Source of the DNA: Haloarculaceae archaeon
GTDB lineage: Archaea; Halobacteriota; Halobacteria; Halobacteriales; Haloarculaceae
Reading direction: 5' to 3'
Assembly (NCBI GenBank): GCA_028274885.1
Contig: JAQCMX010000045.1
Span: 1 to 13,657 of the forward strand
DNA length: 13,657 nucleotides
Position numbers and translations under genes: made by a program. The notes under the pieces are model-generated. The model searched no databases. It was given only the letters and a program-made list of their open reading frames with translations, and was not told the DNA's origin. This document shows positions 6,203 to 13,506 of the stretch, piece by piece. Numbering within the stretch: position 1 is the stretch's first letter; every line of letters starts with the position of its first letter.

Positions 6203-7899
6203 TGGGCAGAGCCACCACGTACCTGGCGGCACTCTATCCCGGGTCGGTCGATCCGAGTGACAAACTTCGCCTCTCGGTCGATTTTCTCGACTGGGAAACG
6301 TCACCGGAGCGTATCCTCAGGGCGGGATACGGGGCCGGTGTCGCTGTTTTGGTAACACTTGGAACCGCTGCCGCTTTCGTTCCGGCAAGGTTTCGGTTGC
6401 CGACACTCCTGGCTGCAGTCGCGTTCGGACTGTTTGCCGTCCACGCTGTCCACGCGGGGCCGAAACTGCTGGCGACGGCTCGGCGGACCAGTGCTTTGGG
6501 GGCCGCGCCCGACCTGGTCGCACGCGCAGTGTTGAGCATGCGACTCGCACCGACACCGGAGCGTGCGGCAACGTTTGCCGCATCGACCGGGCGTGGGATC
6601 CTGGTCGACAGCCTGGGGCAACACGCCCATCGCGCCAGAGGAACCGGACGGTCTGGGCTCGTCGCGTTCGGTGATGCATGGAAAGAGCTGTTCCCGTCAC
6701 TCCGGCGCGCCTGCAATCTCGTCGCCGCCGCCGGGTCAACGACCGAATCCGACCGTGAGCGGTTGCTCGACCGAGCACTCGCCGTCGTCCTCGACGGAAC
6801 CCGCGAACAGATGCAGACGTTTGCATCCCGGATACGAACGCCGACAACGGCACTGTACGCCTTCGGTGTTCTTCTGCCGACGGCACTGATCGCACTGCTG
6901 CCGGCCGCCCGGGCCGCGGGGCTGCCGATCACGCCCGTTTCTATTCTCGCTGTGTACGGGCTCGTCCTCCCAGCTGTACTCGCCACGGCGGCAGTCTGGC
7001 TCGTGGCACATCGCCCCATGGCCTTTCCACCCCCGGAGGTCCCGCGCTCGCACCCGGACGTTGCGGCCAGACGCGGCCTTGCGGTTCTCGCCGGGGGGTG
7101 TGGCGCCTCCGTTGGCTGGCTGCTGACGACGACACTGCTTGCTCGGCCGACAGCACCCATCACTGCCCTCGGAATCGGCACCGGGCTGGCCCTCTGGGTG
7201 TACCACGAGCCAGTGATCGACGTGTATGAGCGCGTCCGTCGCGTGGAAGACAGTCTTCCCGACGCGCTGGCACTCGTCGGCCGTCGGGTCGCACACGGCC
7301 GCGCAGTCGAAACCGCAATCGAACGCGCGGCAGCGGAACTTGACGGGGAAATGGGGGACCTCCTCGCGTCGGGGGCGAGACAGCAGCGACAACTCCAGAT
7401 CAGTGTCGAGGAGGCCTTCTTAGGGCGATACGGTGCACTCTCTGCGCTCCCAAGCCCGCGTGTTCGTGGCAGTTTTGCCCTGCTCGGGCTGGCATCCAAG
7501 GAGGGACGACCGGCGGGGTCTGCACTGCTTGCGATGGCTGGGCATCTCGATGATCTGGCCCAGATCGAACGGGACGCACGGCACAGTCTCGCACACGTCT
7601 GTCGGACGCTCCGGAGCACCGGGGCGGTTTTCGCTCCGGCGGTCGCCGGCTCTACCGTCGCGCTGGCGGGTGGCATTCAAACTGGTGGCCTCCTTCCGGG
7701 TGGTGGCCAGTCGCTGCCGTGGCTTGGAACCATCGTCGGTTGGTACGTCCTCGTGCTCGCCGTCCTCTTGACAACTCTCGCAACCGGGTTGACGCGTGGT
7801 CTCGACCGCTCGTTAGTTGGCTATCGCGTCGGACGGACGCTTGTCTGTGCGACTGTCACCTACGGAGCCACGTACCTGCTTGTCGACGGGATCTTCTGA
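6199..7899 (+). CDS. Type II secretion F-like membrane platform protein (TadB/TadC-like, duplicated)
   Basis: A 566-residue polytopic membrane protein, the expected partner of the upstream ATPase. Predicted membrane segments are near 43-62, 68-87, 218-237, 248-270, 293-312, 318-336, 475-495, 509-530 and 545-561. Two cytoplasmic stretches (about 95-215 and 340-470) have the helical T2SSF look. In the second, EDSLPDALALVGRRVAHGRAVETAIERAA is a typical TadC-like segment. The protein therefore seems to join two F-like halves, as archaeal PilC-type platforms do. Family knowledge says such proteins anchor the filament base and transmit the ATPase motion. The start overlaps the ATPase stop (ATGATG at 6199-6204), and a GGGGAGG motif lies just upstream. 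ATG at 6202 is equally possible. The 98-base gap before the next gene holds a candidate promoter. Confidence 0.9.
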   Translation: MMGRATTYLAALYPGSVDPSDKLRLSVDFLDWETSPERILRAGYGAGVAVLVTLGTAAAFVPARFRLPTLLAAVAFGLFAVHAVHAGPKLLATARRTSALGAAPDLVARAVLSMRLAPTPERAATFAASTGRGILVDSLGQHAHRARGTGRSGLVAFGDAWKELFPSLRRACNLVAAAGSTTESDRERLLDRALAVVLDGTREQMQTFASRIRTPTTALYAFGVLLPTALIALLPAARAAGLPITPVSILAVYGLVLPAVLATAAVWLVAHRPMAFPPPEVPRSHPDVAARRGLAVLAGGCGASVGWLLTTTLLARPTAPITALGIGTGLALWVYHEPVIDVYERVRRVEDSLPDALALVGRRVAHGRAVETAIERAAAELDGEMGDLLASGARQQRQLQISVEEAFLGRYGALSALPSPRVRGSFALLGLASKEGRPAGSALLAMAGHLDDLAQIERDARHSLAHVCRTLRSTGAVFAPAVAGSTVALAGGIQTGGLLPGGGQSLPWLGTIVGWYVLVLAVLLTTLATGLTRGLDRSLVGYRVGRTLVCATVTYGATYLLVDGIF

Positions 7900-7966
7900 A
7901 CCGGAAAGCGGCCAACGCCAGCAGGGGCCTTCTGGCACCGGTGGCCGGGTCCGCACCGATCCCAGA

Positions 7967-7974
7967 CTTTTTCT
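7967..7974 (+). promoter_or_regulatory. Internal TATA-like box before the DUF7283-like gene
   Basis: CTTTTTCT lies in an otherwise GC-rich 98-base gap and is centred about 27 bases before the ATG at 7998. No Shine-Dalgarno motif precedes that ATG. This suggests that the four subunit-like genes have their own promoter. Confidence 0.5.
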
Positions 7975-7997
7975 ACCAGACCGGAACCAGACCACCC
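7975..7997 (+). repeat. Tandem ACCAGACC repeats before the DUF7283-like start
   Basis: ACCAGACC occurs at 7975-7982 and 7986-7993, 11 bases apart (about one helical turn). The second copy extends to ACCAGACCACC, identical to the element before the ATPase start. Direct repeats on one DNA face next to a TATA-like box could be a regulator site or part of the initiation region. Confidence 0.5.
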
Positions 7998-8462
7998 ATG
8001 TTCGAAACCTCGTTAGACGCCTGGTACGCCTGGTTTGGCGTGGCAGTCGCAAGTAGCGCTGTCTTTGGGGTCGCGCTCGGATTACCGACAGCAGCCACGC
8101 CGACCGTGGCGCCTGTTGCCGACACCGTCGACGAGGTCGCGTCGAGTTCATACGAACCAGAGCAGACACTCTCCTTGGACGCCCAGGAGCTGAAACTGGA
8201 TCCCCAGGGTATCTCCGTGCGGACCGCTGGCGGGACCGTCCACCGGACCTTCGTGTACGGTCCAATCACCCCGGTCACAGACGGCCCTCTTCGTGCGGTT
8301 CTGGACGGCAAAGCGCCAGAGACGGTGTTTGGAAACAAACACACCTTCTTGATTATGCTCAAACGCGCACACACACAGGCAGCGACCTGGCGGCCGGCAC
8401 CCGAAACACTCACAATCAGACGGGTAACGTGGGGTGAGATTGATGCGACACTCGTGGGCTGA
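7998..8462 (+). CDS. DUF7283-like small membrane-anchored protein
   Basis: A 154-residue protein starting MFETSLDAWYAWFGVAVASS, with one N-terminal membrane helix (about 9-30). A Pro/Ala/Thr stretch and a mixed alpha/beta domain follow, with RTFVYGPITPVTDGPLRAVLDG and the ending TLTIRRVTWGEIDATLVG. It resembles the haloarchaeal DUF7283 family, which has no known function. Unlike the next three proteins it has no RG/RA prepilin cleavage motif before the hydrophobic helix, so it is more likely an anchored accessory than a processed subunit (inference). The start at 7998 is supported by the AT-rich box at -27. The same frame is open further upstream into the platform gene, but that part has no family resemblance. 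Its end overlaps the next gene's start by 20 bases. Confidence 0.8.
   Translation: MFETSLDAWYAWFGVAVASSAVFGVALGLPTAATPTVAPVADTVDEVASSSYEPEQTLSLDAQELKLDPQGISVRTAGGTVHRTFVYGPITPVTDGPLRAVLDGKAPETVFGNKHTFLIMLKRAHTQAATWRPAPETLTIRRVTWGEIDATLVG
8432..8437 (+). promoter_or_regulatory. Ribosome binding site deciding the DUF7285-like start
   Basis: GGGTGA, part of GGGGTGA (8431-8437), matches the archaeal anti-Shine-Dalgarno complement and sits 5 bases before the ATG at 8443. It favours that ATG over the GTG at 8434 that overlaps the motif itself. Confidence 0.55.
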
Positions 8463-8949
8463 TGGTTTGAGCTGTGCGAATCTGTTGAGATCACCCGACC
8501 AGACAGGAGACACACACGGCCGACTCCACCGACGGCAGTCCACGCGATCCAGTCCAGAGACGCCGGCCCAGGCCGCCCGTGGGCAGGTCGAGCCCCTTGC
8601 TGCGCTCGCAGCCGTTTTTGCGGTCGCGGCGGCACTCTCGATCTACGCGGGTGTCATCGCCGATTTCCCCGGGACAGAAAGTGAACGCGAGATTGGCGAG
8701 ACCGTCCTCGACGGCGTTGCCGAGGAGATAACCACGGCCGGTGTCACGCACGTCTTGACGACGCTGAACGTTTCGACGGTGGTGCCGGATGGCTGGCAAG
8801 CCAACGCCACACTCCAGACCGGGCAGATGATTCGACGGGTTGGTCCGGAACCGCCGGCGTCGGCCCAGCGTGCGAGTCGACGGGTCGCGGTTCGGATCGG
8901 ACCGGGCACTGTCAGACCAGGAAAGCTTCAGGTGGCGGTGTGGCAATGA
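8443..8949 (+). CDS. DUF7285-like pilin-like protein with candidate class III signal
   Basis: A 168-residue protein. A hydrophilic leader of 47 residues ends in AARG and is followed by QVEPLAALAAVFAVAAALS, a hydrophobic helix (about 51-74). RG then QVEP resembles the archaeal prepilin peptidase site ([KR][GA] before the hydrophobic segment, as in RGQSE-type haloarchaeal pilin-like proteins). The mature part contains SEREIGETVLDGVAEEITTAGV and two N-glycosylation sequons (NVS, NAT), consistent with an exposed domain, and ends RPGKLQVAVWQ. I assign the DUF7285 family tentatively. The start at 8443 rests on the GGGGTGA motif. The leader is unusually long for a prepilin, and a TTG start further in cannot be excluded. 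It overlaps the genes on both sides, implying coupled translation. Confidence 0.78.
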   Translation: MRHSWADGLSCANLLRSPDQTGDTHGRLHRRQSTRSSPETPAQAARGQVEPLAALAAVFAVAAALSIYAGVIADFPGTESEREIGETVLDGVAEEITTAGVTHVLTTLNVSTVVPDGWQANATLQTGQMIRRVGPEPPASAQRASRRVAVRIGPGTVRPGKLQVAVWQ

Positions 8950-9809
8950 CCGCCCCCGAGAACCGGAGAGCGGTTAGCACCGTCGTGGATGTTACCGTCT
9001 GTCTGCTCCTGATCTCCGCCGGAATCGTGGCTCTGACGCTGCCGGTCTCCGAGCCCCCACCCGACCGGAAGGTCGACAACGTTGCTGCACTCGTCGGAAC
9101 CACCACAGCGAACGTCAGTTACAATCTTTCGTATCAGGATCTGCCCGATCTCAGCGTCGGCCAGGAGCAACGCTCCACCCGGCGCCACCGCCACAGCACG
9201 ATCGCCGGCCTGCTCGCTCAGGCAGCGATTACGAACGTCTCAGTCAAGGGGCCGTCGGTTGCGCCCGAGGCTGCAGGCTTCCGGAGTGCTGTGCGCAAAG
9301 CGGCACGTCGCGTCATCCCAGCTCGACTCTCCGCGACGGCACGCTGGGAGCCGTATCCGGGTGCCCCCGTGTCGGGGACTGTCACCGCCGGGGATCCGCC
9401 ACCGAAACACGCTGACTACCAGGTCGCGACACTGACCGTCCCCGTATCGGCGATGGCACTCAGGGGTGACCCCGGAACCGCAACAAGTTACCGAGACGCT
9501 GCGACGTTGACGGCACGGGCAATCGTCGAGGGAACGCTCCCGGACCGCTACGGCACAGCGCCGACCGGCGACAATATCGCAGTCCAGACTGTCATACACC
9601 GTTCCAGGCTCCTCTCTGGCAACGAGTCGCTGCCGGCACGGGCGTATCTTGTCTCCGGTGACGTGTCCGCTCTCACCGACCGCGTTACCGAGGCGCTCGC
9701 AGACCGGCTGGTTTCGGACCTTAGAACACAATTTAAGACGCCTGCTGAGGCTGTGGCCGCTGTCGAACCGGGCACAGTGACCGTCGTGGTTAGGGGGTGG
9801 ACGGCGTGA
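8946..9809 (+). CDS. DUF7284-like pilin-like protein with candidate class III signal
   Basis: A 287-residue protein beginning MTAPENRRAVSTVVDVTV. A basic nine-residue leader ending RRA is followed by a hydrophobic helix (about 10-30). RA before VSTV closely resembles the RAVSPV site of haloarchaeal pilins, so cleavage after Ala9 is plausible. The rest is a predicted exterior domain with the sequons NVS, NLS, NVS and NES, a Thr/Pro-rich centre, and a conserved-looking segment YRDAATLTARAIVEGTLPDR before the C-terminal VEPGTVTVVVRGWTA. I recognise DUF7284 tentatively, function unknown. The ATG overlaps the upstream stop as ATGA. A GTG six bases earlier is in frame but less likely. The protein is long for a pilin and fits a minor or tip subunit (inference). 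Confidence 0.78.
   Translation: MTAPENRRAVSTVVDVTVCLLLISAGIVALTLPVSEPPPDRKVDNVAALVGTTTANVSYNLSYQDLPDLSVGQEQRSTRRHRHSTIAGLLAQAAITNVSVKGPSVAPEAAGFRSAVRKAARRVIPARLSATARWEPYPGAPVSGTVTAGDPPPKHADYQVATLTVPVSAMALRGDPGTATSYRDAATLTARAIVEGTLPDRYGTAPTGDNIAVQTVIHRSRLLSGNESLPARAYLVSGDVSALTDRVTEALADRLVSDLRTQFKTPAEAVAAVEPGTVTVVVRGWTA
9793..9799 (+). promoter_or_regulatory. Ribosome binding site deciding the DUF7286-like start
   Basis: GGGGGTG lies 6 bases before the GTG at 9806, which overlaps the upstream stop as GTGA. This favours 9806 over the GTG at 9797, which is part of the motif itself. Confidence 0.5.
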
Positions 9810-12800
9810 CCGATCGCGGACACGTTCCCTTTGCACTCCTCGGTGTGCTCATTTTGATTACGAGCGTTGCACTCGCGAGTTCTGTCCACCAGCCGGTTTC
9901 ACGGGAGGTCGGTGTCGATCGGGAGATTGAGCGTGTCACCGCGGAGATCCAGACAACGCTGCGCGAGACGGCGTTGGCTACAGCCCACGATGCCGCCCAG
10001 GAACCGGTGATCGAACCGGCCGACACCACGGTCGGCGACGCGCTCCGCGAGGACCGCGCGTTCGCGGATGCACTCCGGCTTCGGATGTATCTTCAACTTC
10101 GCGACCGGTTCGACAGACTGGGAGCAACACGTGAGGATCTGACGGTTACTGTCTCACTTCCGGAGACGCAAACGAGACAGCAGGTGAAACAGGCAATCAG
10201 GCGCGTGTCGCTCACACCGGTTAGCGCGCGCGAGAACAGCCTTCGGGTACGTGTCGACGGTGTACGGCTGTCAGCGACCCGTGACGGTCACACTGTCGCT
10301 GAACGGGCTCTTTCACCCACCGTCGTGGTAGATACGCCCGTTTTTACCGTCCACGAACGTGTCAACACCTTCGAAAAACGACTCCAGGGAGGGATGTTCG
10401 ACGGTGGACTCGGAGAACGGTTGACGACCCGACTGTACCCGATCGCATGGGCGCGTGGCTACGCCCAGTACAGTGGTGCCCCGATCCAGCAGGTGGTGAG
10501 CAACAGACACGTCGGACTGCTCACGAACAGTGCACTGCTCGAGCTACAGTCAGAGACGTTCGGTGCCAGCGATCCGGTCGGGCGCGAAGCACTCGGACGA
10601 ACGGCGACAGCAGTCGGACTGACTGATCTCCTGGCAGGGATTGACGATCCGTCGATCGACCATCTCAAAGATGTGAGGGCGTACGCCGGGCTGGATACAT
10701 CCCCGACCGAGACGCTCGATTCGATCACACCCGACTCGGCACACCCGACCCCCGAGGAGGAGGTCACCCACGGCATCAACGAAACCGCGGAGTCGGTGTT
10801 CCTCGGGTTTCTTCGACCGGATGTCTCGGTAGCCGACTTCCTCGGCAACAATTTTGTCGGGTCTAAAAAACCGGATCTCAAAACGTTTGACGAAACACTC
10901 AATACGAGCTTTACTGAAACAGTGCGCCTGGACACGAGGGTCAAGCAGCAGACGGTCACAGCGGAGCACACCCCTGAACCGAGTTCGCACTGGATCCCAA
11001 TCGACCGCAAGACAGAGGAGGGGTTACATGTAACTCAAGCAACCCGCGATCCACCCGAGTCACCCCAGGGGTGGCGTCGTCTCGAACACTACCCCAGGGA
11101 CATCCGTCACACCGAGCGGGAGACAGTCCGGTGGCGTGTCGGCAACGAGACACGGACGACGACGCGGACGAAGACCACGACATACAGCGTCGACTTGACG
11201 CTCGTTGGTCGGTTGGCGGGGCCAGCACCGCAAGCCACTGTCAGGACGATCCACGAACCCGGCGGTCCCTTCGACGGGCCGAATATGGCCGATGTCGTAC
11301 ACAAAGCACAGAAAACCGTCGTCGAAGAGCGTGGTGGCCCGGACCAACTCGCAGTACGCGCAGCCATGGGGCGACTGAAAACCGAACCCGTGCAGCTACG
11401 CGGAGCCTACCCCAAAGAGCTTCGCGGCTGGATCTACAGCGATCTGACCGGACTTCGGGAGGAGATTGCAGATATCACCACAACGACGACGCGTGGGGAG
11501 ATGGCAACATACGAGACAAACGTCCCGGCGGAACTCCTCGAAACCCTGAACGAACGCCGCCGGGAACTCGTCGCTACACCCGAGGTCTACGACAACGTCT
11601 CACACCGGGCCCTGATCGGTGCGCGTGTCGCGTATCTCGATCGCGTCGCCTGGCGACTGGCGGTGCAGTCCGACGAACACGCAACCAACCGGGACGAACT
11701 CGCGGACGAACTGAGCGACAGCGTCGGTGACAGTGTCGACGCCCCGCTCAAACGAATGCAGCGTGGGCTCGCAGTCGAACCTAACACAGATTCCCCTGAC
11801 GACACAGCTGTGACGATGCGCGTCGACACGGATCCGTCGTATCTGCCCCGCGAAGCTGTAGGTCGCGAGCTTCTGCCGACGCTGCCCCCCGGTGGCCAGG
11901 CGTATCCGCTGGTGGTTCGGAACGTCAATCTGGTTTCGGCACCCTACGGTGAACTCGTTCGTGGGATCCTGGGCATCTTCTCCGAGACCGAACGGACGAC
12001 ACTTCACACGACGGCAGAAGTGCTTTCGACAACCGAGTCCGCCGTCGACGACGGGCTCGTTTCTATCCAGGAGCGTTCCTCTTTCGGCCTCGGCTTGAGC
12101 GGTGACTTGGACGGGCTTCGACGCAACAAAATCCCTCGACTGTGGTATCTCCAGTTGCGACACAGTGTCTCGGACGGGGTCGAACACCTGGTCGACGAGG
12201 CGATTAGTGTCCTTGCCGCCCACGAACTCGGCAACGGGCAGCAAAGAGAACAGCTCGTCGCTGACGCACTCTCGGACTGGGAGACCCCTTCCAGTCGTGC
12301 ACTCGCACTGACCAACGGGTCGGGACCCGATGCCATCGTCAAGACAGCACTTGACCGATGGGGTCGTGAACTGTCCGAGAATCAGGCTGATCTCCTCGCA
12401 GTCCAGCTCAGGGCTGGGATCCGTCGGGCTCGTCAGACCGACAACGTCCGACCACCAGTCTCGCGGGTCAAGCGAGTCGAGGAGAGTACGGTCGCTACGA
12501 TCGAACGCGCTGCGGCCGACCGACTCGAAGACACGCTCCAGAACCTCACAGACAGGACGTTCGAACGAGTAACCGGCCGGACTCTTAGCAGCCTCCCGCA
12601 GGGGGTTCCAATCGCGGTTCCGCCCCTCCCCTGGCTTGCCACGGCAAACTACTGGTCGGTAGAGGTTCGCGGCACGTATCCACGGTTTACTGTCCGGGTA
12701 CCACAGGGGTCCCCACAACGGCCCGGTGCGGAGTTGGTCTACATGAGAGACGGGCAGCCAGTTCGACTGGACGTGACCGGCGACGGAAGCCCGGAGACTC

Positions 12801-12943
12801 TCGGGACTGCCTCCCGCGTTCAGTTCGAAGCCCGGACCGACATCGCGGTCGCCGTCCCAGCGGGACCACGTGGCGTCGGTGACGTCGACGGCGAGATGAG
12901 CGAGGAATCCCCTGGCTGGCCGAGGCCGGGACCGCGAACGTGA
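9806..12943 (+). CDS. DUF7286-like giant pilin-like surface protein
   Basis: A 1045-residue protein beginning MTDRGHVPFALLGVLILITS. A very short leader ends RG, followed by one hydrophobic helix (about 7-27) and an amphipathic helical stretch (REVGVDREIERVTAEIQ and onward, 33-60), the classic order of a pilin stem. RG before HVPF is a candidate class III cleavage site. The remaining 950 residues show no second membrane segment: they are rich in charged helices, with scattered sequons (NET, NTS, NVS, NGS, NLT). Near the C terminus is a beta-rich part with LPWLATANYWSVEVRGTYPR, MRDGQPVRLDVTGDGSPE and GPRGVGDVDGEM. I recognise the haloarchaeal DUF7286 group, function unknown. It is the last gene of the run, starts by GTGA overlap, and most likely forms a large subunit, tip or adhesin of the machine (inference). 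Confidence 0.8.
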   Translation: MTDRGHVPFALLGVLILITSVALASSVHQPVSREVGVDREIERVTAEIQTTLRETALATAHDAAQEPVIEPADTTVGDALREDRAFADALRLRMYLQLRDRFDRLGATREDLTVTVSLPETQTRQQVKQAIRRVSLTPVSARENSLRVRVDGVRLSATRDGHTVAERALSPTVVVDTPVFTVHERVNTFEKRLQGGMFDGGLGERLTTRLYPIAWARGYAQYSGAPIQQVVSNRHVGLLTNSALLELQSETFGASDPVGREALGRTATAVGLTDLLAGIDDPSIDHLKDVRAYAGLDTSPTETLDSITPDSAHPTPEEEVTHGINETAESVFLGFLRPDVSVADFLGNNFVGSKKPDLKTFDETLNTSFTETVRLDTRVKQQTVTAEHTPEPSSHWIPIDRKTEEGLHVTQATRDPPESPQGWRRLEHYPRDIRHTERETVRWRVGNETRTTTRTKTTTYSVDLTLVGRLAGPAPQATVRTIHEPGGPFDGPNMADVVHKAQKTVVEERGGPDQLAVRAAMGRLKTEPVQLRGAYPKELRGWIYSDLTGLREEIADITTTTTRGEMATYETNVPAELLETLNERRRELVATPEVYDNVSHRALIGARVAYLDRVAWRLAVQSDEHATNRDELADELSDSVGDSVDAPLKRMQRGLAVEPNTDSPDDTAVTMRVDTDPSYLPREAVGRELLPTLPPGGQAYPLVVRNVNLVSAPYGELVRGILGIFSETERTTLHTTAEVLSTTESAVDDGLVSIQERSSFGLGLSGDLDGLRRNKIPRLWYLQLRHSVSDGVEHLVDEAISVLAAHELGNGQQREQLVADALSDWETPSSRALALTNGSGPDAIVKTALDRWGRELSENQADLLAVQLRAGIRRARQTDNVRPPVSRVKRVEESTVATIERAAADRLEDTLQNLTDRTFERVTGRTLSSLPQGVPIAVPPLPWLATANYWSVEVRGTYPRFTVRVPQGSPQRPGAELVYMRDGQPVRLDVTGDGSPETLGTASRVQFEARTDIAVAVPAGPRGVGDVDGEMSEESPGWPRPGPRT

Positions 12944-13047
12944 CCCGGGATCGTTCTCGGTTAGATTCCGACAACACGTTCGGACCCGGACAGTGCGGAA
13001 TGGGTCTACGCCCAGATTGCCGGCGGACACCTGGATCCGGGCGGGAC

Positions 13048-13057
13048 AATCTTATAC
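13048..13057 (+). promoter_or_regulatory. TATA-like box for the DUF5791-like gene
   Basis: AATCTTATAC is centred about 25-26 bases before the ATG at 13078 in a GC-rich 134-base intergenic stretch. It supports that ATG and a leaderless transcript. The rest of 12944-13077 shows no clear structure or terminator. Confidence 0.6.
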
Positions 13058-13077
13058 CCACCAGACATACACGACGT

Positions 13078-13506
13078 ATGCTCAGAGGGCTGTTCGACTC
13101 GGCAGGTGACCTCTCGTCTGCGAAACTGCGTGGGACCTACGACGACCGACTCGTCGAGACCATCGAGGCTGTCGGGCTCGACCGCGTCGCGTCGCAGGCA
13201 GGCGTTGATCGGGACCGTCTGACAGCACTGATCGACGGGCAATCGCCGGACCTAACACTCGCAGAGGCGGCAACTATCCTTGGGACCGACGAGGAGTTGC
13301 CCGATGCGGAGACGATCGAGGCCGAGGCACGCGATATCCTTCTGATGGGGATGTCGGTGGCGGTCCTAGATGTCGAGACACTCGCTGCTGGTGTTCAGGA
13401 CGATCTCACACCCAAAGAGATCCAACAGAAAGCAGAAGGCCGGCATCCACTTCCGCTCGACGAGTACGCACTCCTGCACAGCTACATCGAGGGTAAAAAA
13501 CGATGA
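13078..13506 (+). CDS. DUF5791-like haloarchaeal protein
   Basis: A 142-residue soluble acidic protein starting MLRGLFDSAGDLSSAKLRGT. Residues about 33-70 (GLDRVASQAGVDRDRLTALI, then SPDLTLAEAATILG) have the spacing of a helix-turn-helix-like helical bundle. The central LLMGMSVAVLDVETLAAGV and the following LTPKEIQQKAEGRHPL are the parts by which I recognise DUF5791, a haloarchaeal family of unknown role. DNA binding is possible but not shown. An open frame extends upstream to a GTG at 12940, but the AT-rich box and the family-like MLRG start favour 13078. Its stop overlaps the ATG of the next gene (ATGA at 13503), so the two are probably coupled and functionally linked rather than part of the pilus-like locus. 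Confidence 0.85.
   Translation: MLRGLFDSAGDLSSAKLRGTYDDRLVETIEAVGLDRVASQAGVDRDRLTALIDGQSPDLTLAEAATILGTDEELPDAETIEAEARDILLMGMSVAVLDVETLAAGVQDDLTPKEIQQKAEGRHPLPLDEYALLHSYIEGKKR

Noticed and set aside
6234..7676. 480-residue minus-strand open frame opposite the platform gene
   Set aside because: It is rich in Arg, Ser and Ala with no membrane or domain pattern, while the plus strand gives a convincing membrane protein.
11600..13030. 476-residue minus-strand open frame opposite the giant protein
   Set aside because: Composition is typical of an antisense shadow and no conserved motif or promoter is visible. The plus-strand frame runs unbroken for 1045 codons.
12940..13077. N-terminal extension of the DUF5791-like gene from GTG at 12940
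   Set aside because: The extension is low-complexity and contains the TATA-like box. The family-like protein starts at 13078.
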